From contig JBFIJN010000001.1 in the NCBI GenBank assembly GCA_041600735.1, positions 13,118 to 77,117 of the forward strand: a stretch of 64,000 bases of DNA, read 5' to 3'. Of the stretch, positions 55,705 to 63,918 are shown one piece after another. The notes beneath the pieces were generated by a model. It was not told the DNA's origin. It saw nothing but the letters and a program-made list of their open reading frames with translations, and ran no database searches. Made by a program: the position numbers and the translations under genes. This DNA comes from Paraliomyxa sp041600735. GTDB taxonomy: Bacteria > Myxococcota_A > Polyangia > Nannocystales > Nannocystaceae. Each line of letters opens with the position of its first letter. The first letter of the stretch is position 1.

Positions 55705-56322
55705 ATGAGCCCGCTCTACGTCTACGCCGCCCCGCGCGAGGGCCAGCCGTGGGTCCACGATCCGCGGGTGCACGGCGTGGGCGTGGGCAAGGTGGCCGCC
55801 ACCCTCGCGCTCGCTCGCCGCGTGCTCGAGCGGCGGCCGGCCGCGGTGGTCTCGTTCGGCGTCGCGGGGGCGCATCCCGGTGGTCCCGCGATCGGGCAGG
55901 CATGCTGGGTGATCGAGGACTGGCTCGCCGACGAGGGGGTCGAGACGCCCGCAGGGTTCCTCTCGCTCGAGGAACTGGGCCTCGGTGCTCGCGGCCCGTT
56001 CGCGGCCGATCTCGCGCTCACCGACGAGCTCGCGGCGCGGCTCGGCGGCGGCCTGCCCCGGGTGATCGGCGCCACCGTCTCGAGCTGTAGCGGCACCGAT
56101 GCGCTCGCGCGCGCGCGCCAGCTCGCGTGCCCAGGGGTCGCGGTCGAGACCATGGAGGGCGCCGCCGTGGCCGCCGTGTGTGCAGGCCTCGGGATTCCCT
56201 GGGCGCAGCTGCGCGTCGTCAGCAACCGCACCGGTGATCGCGAGCACGCGGGCTGGGACCTCCCCGTCGCGCTCGCGCGCCTGCACGAAGCGGTCGCGCG
56301 GCTGCTCGAGCCTGGCGTATAG
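55705..56322 (+). CDS. mqnB: Futalosine hydrolase
   Basis: 205 residues, typical for this nucleosidase of the futalosine menaquinone route, which removes the base from futalosine. The PNP/UDP-phosphorylase fold is clear: GVGVGKVAATLALAR, SFGVAGAHPGG, SSCSGTDALAR, and TMEGAAVAAVCAGLGIPW (ribose-binding Glu), then VSNRTGDR as the catalytic-loop region. mqnD follows 12 bases later, which supports the call over other MTA/SAH nucleosidase-like proteins. Confidence 0.85.
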   Translation: MSPLYVYAAPREGQPWVHDPRVHGVGVGKVAATLALARRVLERRPAAVVSFGVAGAHPGGPAIGQACWVIEDWLADEGVETPAGFLSLEELGLGARGPFAADLALTDELAARLGGGLPRVIGATVSSCSGTDALARARQLACPGVAVETMEGAAVAAVCAGLGIPWAQLRVVSNRTGDREHAGWDLPVALARLHEAVARLLEPGV

Positions 56323-56334
56323 AAAGGGCGGCCC

Positions 56335-57225
56335 ATGCCCGAGCCCACCACGCTCACCCTCGGCTTCTCGCCGTGTCCCAACGACACGTTCATGTTCGAT
56401 GCGCTCGTGCACGGTCGGGTGGAGGCCGCCGGGCTGCGCTTCGCGGTCGAGCTCGACGACATCGAGGTGCTCAACCGCCGCGCGCTGGGGCTCGACCCGC
56501 GCCCGCCGCTCGCGATCACCAAGGTGAGCGTGGGCGCGCTCGGTCGGCTCACCGATCGCTACACCGTGCTCGATGCCGGCGCGGCGCTCGGGCGCGGCTG
56601 CGGGCCGCTGGTGCTGCGCCGCGGCGACGACGAGCGCTACGCCACGCTCCACGACCTCGCGGGCGCCCGCGTGGCGATCCCCGGCGAGGCCACCACCGCC
56701 AACCTGTTGCTGCGCCTGCTCGGCCCCGCCGCGATCGAGCGCGTGACGCTCCGCTTCGATCGCATCATGCCCGCACTCGTGGCCGGCGAGGTCGATGCGG
56801 GCCTCGTGATCCACGAGAGCCGCTTCACCTATCCCGACCATGGCCTGGCCGAGGTTGCCGACCTGGGCGTGCTCTGGGAGGCGCGCACCGGCCTGCCGCT
56901 GCCGCTCGGGGTGATCGTGGCCGACCGCGAGCTGCCCGCCGCCACGCTCGCCGCGGTCGAGGCCGGCCTGCGTGCCTCGGTGGAGGCCGCCTGGGCCGAG
57001 CCTGCCCACAGCTGGCCCTACGTGCGCGCGCATGCCCAGGAGATGGACGAGGACGTGTGTCGCCAGCACATCGCGCTCTATGTCAATGCGCTGTCCGCCA
57101 CGCTCGGCGACGAGGGGCGACGCGCGATCGAGGCCTTGGTGCAGCGCATGCGCGAGGTCGGGGTGATGCCCGCCGACGCGCCGGGGCCTTGGCGCCCCGC
57201 CCAAGCGCGCCAAGCCGTACCATGA
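56335..57225 (+). CDS. mqnD: 1,4-dihydroxy-6-naphthoate synthase
   Basis: 296 residues. LGFSPCPNDTFMFDALVHG near the start and the EVLNRRAL, ITKVSVGAL, AIPGEATTANLL and GLVIHESRFTY stretches match MqnD, a periplasmic-binding-protein-like enzyme that converts cyclic dehypoxanthine futalosine to 1,4-dihydroxy-6-naphthoate in menaquinone synthesis. The His in VIHES is the catalytic candidate. It follows mqnB; MqnA and MqnC are not in this window. Its stop overlaps the next start (ATGA). Confidence 0.9.
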   Translation: MPEPTTLTLGFSPCPNDTFMFDALVHGRVEAAGLRFAVELDDIEVLNRRALGLDPRPPLAITKVSVGALGRLTDRYTVLDAGAALGRGCGPLVLRRGDDERYATLHDLAGARVAIPGEATTANLLLRLLGPAAIERVTLRFDRIMPALVAGEVDAGLVIHESRFTYPDHGLAEVADLGVLWEARTGLPLPLGVIVADRELPAATLAAVEAGLRASVEAAWAEPAHSWPYVRAHAQEMDEDVCRQHIALYVNALSATLGDEGRRAIEALVQRMREVGVMPADAPGPWRPAQARQAVP

Positions 57226-58322
57226 TCCCCATGCGGGCGATCATCGTCATCGAGGCCAAGCGAGCGGTCATGGGTGCCGGGCTGGGGCTGGCGCTCGCGT
57301 GCGGAGGAGGGGACGACCCCCGAGCCTCCGCGGGCACCTCGGGGCTCAGCCTGTCCGCCACGCTGCCGCCCACCGACGGCACCCTCGACGGCGCCGACAC
57401 CAGCGAGAGGCTCGATCTCGGTAGCGGCGCCGATGTGCCGCTCCAGCCGATGCGCTGCAACAAGATCGATCTCGTGTTCGTCGTGGACAACTCCGCCTCG
57501 ATGTACGACGAGCAGCAGAGCCTGCTGGCCAGCTTTCCCAGCTTCATCGACGAGATCGGCCAGGTGCTCGAGGGCAACGACTACCAGGTGATGGTGATCG
57601 ATACCGACATCGGCCAGTGGAGCGGCTGCTACGAGTCGATCTACAACTCGTTCGATTGCGGCCTGTGGTGCCCCGCCAATTGCCCCGACGGCTGTGATTG
57701 CGAGTGCAACTCCGAGCCCTGCGCCCCGTTCTCGGCGCAGCCGTGCGACGCGCTGCTCGGCGCTGGGCGCATCACCAGCGCCAACGGCATGTCGTGCGGC
57801 CTGCCCGGGCGTCGCTACCTCGTGCCCCAAGATCCCGATCCTCAAGGCAGCTTCACCTGCATGGCCTCGGTGGGGATCGTGGGCGCCAGCAACGAGCGCC
57901 CCATGCAGGCGCTCGCGCAGGCGCTCGGCGAGCTGAGCGAGCCCGGCGGCTGCAACGACGGCTTCCTGCGCGACGACGCCCTGCTCATCGTCACCGTGGT
58001 GAGCGACGAGGACGACGTGCTCGCCTCGCTCGGCGACCCCGCCGAGTGGAAGGCCGCGCTCGTGCAGGCCAAGGGCGGCTACGAGACCTCGGTGGTCGCG
58101 CTCGGGCTGCTCGGCGACGCCGACGTGCCCGGTGGCGTGTGCTCGCCCTTCGATCCCACCGACAACAGCGGCGCCAGCCCGGCGCCCCGCCTGCGCGCGT
58201 GGGCCGAGTCGTTTCCCTTCGGGTTCTGGGCCTCGGTCTGCGAGCCCGACTACGTCCCGTTCTTTCGCGACGCGATCGGGACCATCGACACGGCCTGCGA
58301 GGAATTCATCCCCGCGGGCTAG
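57222..58322 (+). CDS. Cys-rich lipoprotein with VWA-like domain
   Basis: 366 residues. The signal peptide has a lipobox-like LALAC. A short linker leads to a VWA-like domain with DLVFVVDNSASMYDE (Asp-x-Ser-x-Ser metal site) and LIVTVVSDEDD; a Cys-dense insert (CGLWCPANCPDGCDCEC, about 147-165) sits between them. It is a paralogue of the lipoprotein at 3110-4294. The ATG overlaps the mqnD stop; a second ATG lies 9 bases on. Menaquinone synthesis and this protein share a transcript probably by chance. Confidence 0.8.
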   Translation: MIPMRAIIVIEAKRAVMGAGLGLALACGGGDDPRASAGTSGLSLSATLPPTDGTLDGADTSERLDLGSGADVPLQPMRCNKIDLVFVVDNSASMYDEQQSLLASFPSFIDEIGQVLEGNDYQVMVIDTDIGQWSGCYESIYNSFDCGLWCPANCPDGCDCECNSEPCAPFSAQPCDALLGAGRITSANGMSCGLPGRRYLVPQDPDPQGSFTCMASVGIVGASNERPMQALAQALGELSEPGGCNDGFLRDDALLIVTVVSDEDDVLASLGDPAEWKAALVQAKGGYETSVVALGLLGDADVPGGVCSPFDPTDNSGASPAPRLRAWAESFPFGFWASVCEPDYVPFFRDAIGTIDTACEEFIPAG

Positions 58323-58331
58323 GCGAGCCGC

Positions 58332-58550
58332 TCACTCCCGTCGATTGCGGGGGATCACCCGTCCCGCGTCGTCGAGCGCCTTCCAGAACTCTGGCCACAT
58401 GGGAATCTCGACCAGCGTGGGCAGCACCTCGTCGAAATTGTGTGGGTACGTGCGCTTGATGAAGGCGATCACCGCCTTGGGCGAGGGCGCCTCCACGAAG
58501 TGGGGCTCCATCGGCGGGAACTCGTAGCGAAACTTGCGGGGCTCGGCCAA
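58332..58550 (-). CDS. Small conserved-looking hypothetical protein
   Basis: 72 residues from a TTG start. The sequence is codon-like for this genome and has aromatic-rich stretches (KFRYEFPPMEPHFVEAP, PMWPEFWKALDDAG) that look evolved and not random. No family recognised. It follows the sterol-desaturase gene by 36 bases on the same strand and converges with the VWA lipoprotein. The start codon is uncertain. Confidence 0.5.
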   Translation of the reverse strand: MAEPRKFRYEFPPMEPHFVEAPSPKAVIAFIKRTYPHNFDEVLPTLVEIPMWPEFWKALDDAGRVIPRNRRE

Positions 58551-58586
58551 GCGCCGAACGATAGCGGGGTTCGGCGTCGGCTTCCA

Positions 58587-59294
58587 TCACCGATGGGGCT
58601 GGTCTCTCCGCCACTCTCGCCAGTGCGCATCGGTGCCCATCAGGCGATCCCACAGCCCAAAGAACGAGCCCAGGCACCCGCGCGCCGCGTAGAGGTGGTG
58701 ATACGCGTGGCGGCTCGCCAGCGCCGTGAAGGCATAGCCGCTGTGGGCCTCCACCGTCTCCCACATGCGGATGACCAGCCAGAGGATGAACGTGACCGGG
58801 TGCACCGCCAGCAGGATCGGCCCTGCCATCAGCGCGACCACATTGGCCGTCGACTCCACCGGGTGCGAGTACTCGGCCGACACCCCCCGCACGTAGCGAA
58901 AGTCGTGGTGCTTGCGATGGATCTTGCGAAACAGCCACTTGGTGTGGAGCAGCCGGTGCGACCAGTAGAAGATCGTGTCCTGCACCAGGATGCACACCAG
59001 CACCTGCCAGGCGATCGTCCACGGCGCGGGCATCGGGGCGGCTAGATCCCCGCCCATCCAGCGCCACGCCGGGAGCACCAGCCACACCACCATCGGTAGG
59101 AACAGCACGTGGGACACGAGCACGTCGCGCGTGGCCGAGCGCACCAGCTCGGGCGCCGGCGCCTTGCCCTCCACCACGCGAAAGCGGGCCCCGACCCCAA
59201 AGCGAAACAGCAGCGCGTAGCCGCCCCACACGCCAAAGAACACCAGCTCGTGGATGGCCCAGAGGAGGAGTCCGAAGCGCAGGTCGTCGCTCAT
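58587..59294 (-). CDS. Sterol desaturase/fatty acid hydroxylase family membrane enzyme
   Basis: 235 residues with about four membrane helices and the di-iron histidine clusters of the family: YWSHRLLHTKWLFRKIHRKHHDF (HxxxH and HxxHH) and, near the C-terminus, ASRHAYHHLY with a further His. These enzymes hydroxylate or desaturate lipids or sterols at the membrane. A preceding segment LLLWAIHELVFFGVWGGYALLF is the first helix. Substrate unknown. The 212 bases upstream to the next gene hold no clear feature. Confidence 0.85.
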   Translation of the reverse strand: MSDDLRFGLLLWAIHELVFFGVWGGYALLFRFGVGARFRVVEGKAPAPELVRSATRDVLVSHVLFLPMVVWLVLPAWRWMGGDLAAPMPAPWTIAWQVLVCILVQDTIFYWSHRLLHTKWLFRKIHRKHHDFRYVRGVSAEYSHPVESTANVVALMAGPILLAVHPVTFILWLVIRMWETVEAHSGYAFTALASRHAYHHLYAARGCLGSFFGLWDRLMGTDAHWREWRRDQPHR

Positions 59295-59506
59295 CGTGGG
59301 GAGGATCGCACGATCGACGCGCGCATCAACGCCGCGACCCCGCTGCGAGCGCGACGCCCCGCTGCGGCGCGTCGGCGCGAAGGGTGTCGAACTGCCGGCG
59401 CCCGCGCCAGCTCGGCTTCGCAATCGGTCACCGGGCCGCGGCGCGCGGAGACCGGGTGCCATAGGACGCTGCGGCGGGACCGGGGCGGACGCAACGACGG
59501 GCGCCG

Positions 59507-60256
59507 TCAGGGGAGCGGTGGAGTCCAGCGGAGGATCTCCAGCTCGAGGGAGGTTGCGCTGGCGACCTGCCCCAGGAAGCTGCGAATCGTCATCGCATCG
59601 GCAGCTCCGATGTCGAATGCGTGCAGATACGGCTCCTTGCCGGGCGTGGACTTGCTGATCATGTCCATGGTGGGCCCGCGAAACACACCGCAGTGGCGAC
59701 CCGTCGCGATCGGAGCGGCGAAGCCGTGGGCGTGAAGCACGGGCTCGAGCTGGGACAGAGTATCGCCGCCGGAGCTCGTGAACATGCCGGCGCAGCGCTG
59801 GGGGTGCTTGCAGATCCCGTGGGTAAACAGCGCGCCCCAGCCGAGCAGCTCGCGCAGCGTCTCGAAGCTGGGCACGAGGTCGTCCTCGTCGAGGTACTCG
59901 CCGCCCAGGACCAAGGCGTCGTCGCGGGCAGGGCTGTCGAGGTCGTAGAAGAAGTGGCTGGGATAGGCCGGGTCGTAGCTGAAGGCGATCAGCAAGTATC
60001 GAGGGTCGCGCTCGACTCGATCCTCGGCATAGGCGCGCAGGATTGCCTTGGTGGAGAAGTCGAGGTTGCGATAGGAGAGGGGCCCCATGGTTCGACCGAA
60101 TTTGCCGAGGAACCAGCGGTAGCACGCAGGCAGAGATCGACCCGCGACTTGCTCGACTCGATCGATCTCGTCGTCGTCCACGCCTCCCCAGCTCGAGGCC
60201 AGATCGGGAACGATCTGAAGGAGCAGTGCTTCCAATTCGGGCTCTAGTGGTTGCAT
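59507..60256 (-). CDS. SUKH (SMI1/KNR4-like) immunity-type protein
   Basis: 249 residues. The N-terminus (LEPELEALLLQIVPDL, then DDDEIDRVEQVAGRSLPACYRWFLGKFG) is the SMI1/KNR4 signature: the acidic I-x-x-x-E-x-x-x-G-x-x-LP-x-x-Y pattern. SUKH proteins commonly act as immunity proteins against secreted nuclease or deaminase toxins. Its first residues closely resemble those of the partial gene at 63900, so the two are paralogues. It is the last gene of the DUF2169 transcript, 12 bases after the fragment gene. No partner toxin is adjacent on this side. Confidence 0.8.
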   Translation of the reverse strand: MQPLEPELEALLLQIVPDLASSWGGVDDDEIDRVEQVAGRSLPACYRWFLGKFGRTMGPLSYRNLDFSTKAILRAYAEDRVERDPRYLLIAFSYDPAYPSHFFYDLDSPARDDALVLGGEYLDEDDLVPSFETLRELLGWGALFTHGICKHPQRCAGMFTSSGGDTLSQLEPVLHAHGFAAPIATGRHCGVFRGPTMDMISKSTPGKEPYLHAFDIGAADAMTIRSFLGQVASATSLELEILRWTPPLP

Positions 60257-60268
60257 TCGGGCTTCTCG

Positions 60269-60502
60269 TCATCGCACAGGACGAGCGGGAGCATCCGATC
60301 GGATGGGTCGAGTGACGAAGGGCTGGGGCTTGGTCGTGGTGAGCCCCGCCACGCCGTCGTAGTAGACGGGCTCGCCGTTGGACCACGAGCTGCCGCTCGA
60401 GCGCGTGAGGATCGCGTCGAGCTCGTCGGGGTTGAGCATCGGGGGCGCGAGCTTGTCAGGGATCAGGGAGCGATGGGGACCGCCGCGGGCCAGACGAGAC
60501 AT
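60269..60502 (-). CDS. Small protein containing a copied piece of DUF2169
   Basis: 77 residues. Residues about 43-67 (NGEPVYYDGVAGL, then PQPFVTRPI) repeat a segment of the DUF2169 protein just upstream (HGERVYYNGVAGL, RPFTTRPI). The similarity also holds at DNA level. The N-terminal part (MSRLARGG..., NPDELDAILTRSSG) has no match. It is probably a remnant of a second DUF2169 gene or of a recombination event, now kept as a small reading frame. Whether it is translated is unknown. Confidence 0.5.
   Translation of the reverse strand: MSRLARGGPHRSLIPDKLAPPMLNPDELDAILTRSSGSSWSNGEPVYYDGVAGLTTTKPQPFVTRPIRSDAPARPVR
60342..60378. repeat. Imperfect direct repeat with 61142-61178
   Basis: 37 bases match the stretch at 61142-61178 with two differences (35 of 37 identical), exactly 800 bases apart, inside the fragment gene and the DUF2169 gene respectively. 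It marks the duplicated piece and could mediate recombination between the two. Confidence 0.8.
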
Positions 60503-60510
60503 GTTCGCCC

Positions 60511-61518
60511 TCACACGATCCGCGCCTCGGTGATCTCCGTCTCGTCGAGGTAGTCCGCGTCCGGGGCCGCCACCCGCAGGGCGCTCTGCCACGTGAGCGA
60601 CAGCCGACGCTCGTCGGGCTCGGCGAGCACCGTCGTCAGCGTGGGCGGCTCGTGCTGCACCACCTTGCGACCGAAGCGGCTGCACAGCTCGAGCCCGATG
60701 CGTGGCAGCTCGAGCACCAGCGTTCCCTCGGGGCTCAGGTTGAGCAGGCCGAGCCGCTCGCCGCCACGTAGCGGTCGGGGCGGGCGTTGGTCGGTGGGGG
60801 CGCCCATGGCGAAAGTAGGATCGTAGTCGTCGGGCAGCAGCGGCTTCTTGGTCTTTACCCACGACGCGTCATAGGTTCCTGCGAGAAGGCGTCGGGGCAG
60901 CCACCCCGGCTCGATGGGACCAAAGCCTGCAGGGCCGCTCTTGGCCGGGTCGCCGGTCGGATACTCGATCGCATGCGCAGGAGTGTTGACGAGGCTGGTG
61001 CCCCGCGCGAAGCCGCGACCGACGGGGTTGCGTTCGTCGAGGCGGTGCCGGGAGGGATCGGGATCGGAAGTGTCGCTGCCCCCAAAGGCGAGCTCGTATT
61101 GGATCGGCCGCGTGGTGAACGGACGCGGCGCCGTGATGTCCAGCCCCGCCACGCCGTTGTAGTAGACGCGCTCGCCGTGGACGACCAGGGTCTTCTCTAT
61201 CGTCCCGAGCCGCAGCACTACGGGCACGGTGGTGGCCGGCTTGCCGCGCGGCGCATGGGCGCTACCCAGCGCGAGCACGTCGGTGCTTGGCTTGCGCGCG
61301 AGCAGATCCGACTCGTAGCGCAGGCTCGACGTGCCTGGCTCGCCAAAGTGCTCGGGGGCGAGGACCGGCGGGAGCTGCTCGTCGGCGAGGGTGAGCTTGG
61401 CGTTGGCCTCGATGGTGAATGTGGCCCGCACGGCCACCAACCACCAGTGGACGCCGTCCGCGTCGCGGGTCCAATTGCGCTCTGCGGCGTAGGGGGTGCG
61501 GTTGGCCAGAGACCACAC
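60511..61518 (-). CDS. DUF2169 domain protein (type VI effector accessory/adaptor-like)
   Basis: 335 residues, GTG start. The N-terminus reads WSLANRTPYAAERNWTRD, then VRATFTI, RYESDL and VVLRLG, with FELAFGG-type QYELAFGG and NPVGRGF in the middle: the DUF2169 pattern. Genes of this family sit beside DUF4150 PAAR-like proteins and VgrG in type VI clusters and are thought to help load effectors; that is known context, not shown here. It is divergent from the ketosynthase-like gene, and the fragment and SUKH genes follow in one transcript. Confidence 0.85.
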   Translation of the reverse strand: MWSLANRTPYAAERNWTRDADGVHWWLVAVRATFTIEANAKLTLADEQLPPVLAPEHFGEPGTSSLRYESDLLARKPSTDVLALGSAHAPRGKPATTVPVVLRLGTIEKTLVVHGERVYYNGVAGLDITAPRPFTTRPIQYELAFGGSDTSDPDPSRHRLDERNPVGRGFARGTSLVNTPAHAIEYPTGDPAKSGPAGFGPIEPGWLPRRLLAGTYDASWVKTKKPLLPDDYDPTFAMGAPTDQRPPRPLRGGERLGLLNLSPEGTLVLELPRIGLELCSRFGRKVVQHEPPTLTTVLAEPDERRLSLTWQSALRVAAPDADYLDETEITEARIV

Positions 61519-61624
61519 GGGGGAACGGTATCACGACGAAACGGGCTCCTCCCTGTGATATTGGCTATACCTCTTCCGAATCGAGCTGCTGCTCGACAGG
61601 CTCTCCAGCATGTAGAGTTCCCAC

Positions 61625-62677
61625 GTGACCACTGGCCTCGACATCGTCGCGATCGCGGCCCGCACCCCCGTGGGGATGATCGCCGAGACCAGCGCAGCCG
61701 CCGTGCGGGCCGGCATCTCGCGCTCGCGCGAGTTCCCCTACGTCACGCCGCTGGGGCAGCCGATGATCGTGGCGACCGACCCGGGGCTGCCCGATGCCCT
61801 CGAGGGGCGGGCGCGCCTCGTGCACTTGGTGCAGAGCGTGGTGGCCGAGGTGCGTCGCAAGCTCGGTGCGCTCGACCTGTCCAAGGGCGGCTGCGACGTG
61901 TTCCTCGCGCTGCCCGAGGAACGGCCCGGGTTCTCCAGCGCCGACGCCGAGCACGTCGTGCAGGCGACAGCCGGGCTCTTCCGGGCGGCGGCGATCACCA
62001 CACGCGTGCTGGTGGGCGGTCGAGGGCACGCGGGGGTCCTTGCAGCCGTCGAGCGGGTGGCGACGGTCATCCGCGCACGCCAGGGGGCCTCGATCTTCGT
62101 GGTGATCGGCGTGGATAGCTACGTCCACGTTTCCACCTTCGAGTGGCTCGAGGCACGGCGGCAGCTGGCACAGCCGGCCGTGCGCAACGGCTTCGTGCCG
62201 GGTGAGGGCGCCGGCGCGCTGGTGCTCGTCGCCGCAACCGTGCGGCGACAGCTTGGCCTGCCGAGCTTGGGAAGCATCGCCGGCGTCGCCACCACCCGCG
62301 AGATGCGGCTGCGAGACAACGATGCCGGCTCGCTCGGCGTGGGCACGAGCGAGGCGGTGCTGCGTGCGACCGCAGGCCTCGACTTGCCAGGGCAGGCCGC
62401 GGATGCCGTGTATTGCGACATCAACGGCGAACGCTACCGCAGCGAGGACTGGGGGTTCTTCGCCATGCGGGCACACCGGGCCGTGCGGCAGCTCGAATAC
62501 CAGGCGCCGAGCGATAGCTGGGGCGACGTCGGGGCGGCCTTTGGGGCGCTCGGCGGAGTCCTGGCGGTGCAGTCGTTCGCGCGACGCTATGCTCCCGGGC
62601 CGCGCGCGCTGGTGATGGCCGCGTCCGAGGGCGGACTGCGCGGGGCCATGGTCGTGCAGGCGCCAGACGCCGCCTGA
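61625..62677 (+). CDS. Ketosynthase-like (thiolase fold) protein, probably inactive
   Basis: 350 residues, GTG start. The fold is betrayed by GFVPGEGAGALVLV (the GEGAGALVL strand of beta-ketoacyl synthases) and the Gly/Ala-rich ending GAAFGALGGVLAVQSF. The nucleophilic Cys region, normally DTACSS-like, is replaced by VIGVDSYVHVS, with no Cys, so condensation is not expected. Such proteins recur in DUF2169/DUF4150 type VI islands. It precedes the PAAR-like gene by 57 bases; an accessory role in effector handling is inferred. Confidence 0.75.
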   Translation: MTTGLDIVAIAARTPVGMIAETSAAAVRAGISRSREFPYVTPLGQPMIVATDPGLPDALEGRARLVHLVQSVVAEVRRKLGALDLSKGGCDVFLALPEERPGFSSADAEHVVQATAGLFRAAAITTRVLVGGRGHAGVLAAVERVATVIRARQGASIFVVIGVDSYVHVSTFEWLEARRQLAQPAVRNGFVPGEGAGALVLVAATVRRQLGLPSLGSIAGVATTREMRLRDNDAGSLGVGTSEAVLRATAGLDLPGQAADAVYCDINGERYRSEDWGFFAMRAHRAVRQLEYQAPSDSWGDVGAAFGALGGVLAVQSFARRYAPGPRALVMAASEGGLRGAMVVQAPDAA

Positions 62678-62734
62678 CGCTCGAGAGCCTTACGATGAGG
62701 AATCCGCGATCGCGATAAGGAAGGGAAGGGGAGC

Positions 62735-63918
62735 ATGGGTACCGTTTCGATCAATCCACCGAAGACCCCGGTCACCGAGGGCAGCCTGGGCGTAGCGGCG
62801 GCTACCGTGCCCAACGTGTGCAAGATGCCCGGCCCACCGGCGCCGTTCGTGCCGGTGCCGCTCCCCAATATCGGCAAGAGCAACGACTCACCCAAGGACT
62901 ACAGCAAGAAGGTCACCATCGAGGGCAAGAAGGTGGCGATCAAGGGCGCCACGTTCAAGTCGATCGGCGACGTAGCGAGCAAGGGCACCGGCGGGGGGCT
63001 CGTGTCGGCCAACACCCACGGTCCCACGAAGTTCGTGGGGCCCGGGTCGCTCGATGTGAAGATCGAGGGCAAGAACGTGCAATTGCTCGGCGACCCGATG
63101 CTCAATAACTGCGGGGGCGGGGGCAGCCCGCCCAACTCGGCCACGCTCATGGGCGTGATCCAGATGACCGGGATGGTGGCCGCGGTGGTGGGCGAGCAGT
63201 GCCCGATCTGCGGCAAGGAGCACAAATTCGAGGAGAGCGAGGCGACCAAGATCGACGCGGGGGCGCTCGCGGGCGCGTTCAAGGGGCAGCTGGCGGCAGC
63301 GGCAGCCTTGGGCGGGTCCAAGGCCCCGGCCGTGAAGGTGAACGCCAACACGATGCTCGGCGTGGTGCACTGCAAGTGCGGCAAGAAGTACGCGGATCAG
63401 TCGGCCATGACGACGGTCGAGCTGTGCCGTGCCGCGGCCTCGGCGGGCATGAAGCACCTGCCAGGGGTGACGGTGTCCTACGCGGACGGGCGAGATGCGC
63501 TCGACACCGAGTATCTCGAGACGCTCAAGCGGGTGAAGACCGGCATTGGTGGGCACTTGGGGAACTCGGATGGTTTCCAGAAGGCGTGGGCCAAGGCGGA
63601 GGATCGGGCGAGGGAAAGCGACAAGAATCGCTCGGGGCCCGCGGCCTATCCGCCGGGCACATGTGCCGCTCAGGGTGCTCTGCTGCTGCTGATGGACGAC
63701 GGTGCAATCCCCAAGGCCATGACCGAGGAGTGGTTCAGCAGCGGGGGAGCAAGACACAGGCCCCGATCGAGTTCATCGACGCGCGCTCGGGGGCGCCCGT
63801 GGTCAAGGTGGAGAAGTTCAAGCCTGGGCAGACGGTGCCACCCTGCAAGGCGTGCGAGATCATCGTGCCGCTACTCATCTGTGACGGAGGCAAGGACGCA
63901 TGCGAGCACAAGACCTAG
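62735..63918 (+). CDS. DUF4150 PAAR-like protein with deaminase-like C-terminus, disrupted by a one-base deletion
   Basis: From ATG 62735 (preceded by GGAAGGGGAG) the frame runs through a PAAR-like DUF4150 domain (about 1-125: SINPPKTPVT, NVCKMPGPPAPFVPVPLPNIG, GGGSPPNSATLMG), a Cys-containing middle (CPICGKEH, HCKCGKKY) and a C-terminal part with YPPGTCAAQGALLLL. At the G tract 63743-63747 the frame is lost; adding one G restores it to EFIDARSGAPVVKV and PPCKACEIIVPLLIC, stopping at 63918 (394 residues). The CA(A) and PCxxC pair recalls zinc deaminase toxins, but Glu of the usual (H/C)AE is not seen. A SUKH gene overlaps its end. It would be carried on the type VI spike. Confidence 0.7.

Noticed and set aside
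59295..59506. A gene in the gap before the SUKH gene
   Set aside because: Frames here are short, Arg/Pro/Ala-rich and without motifs or plausible starts.
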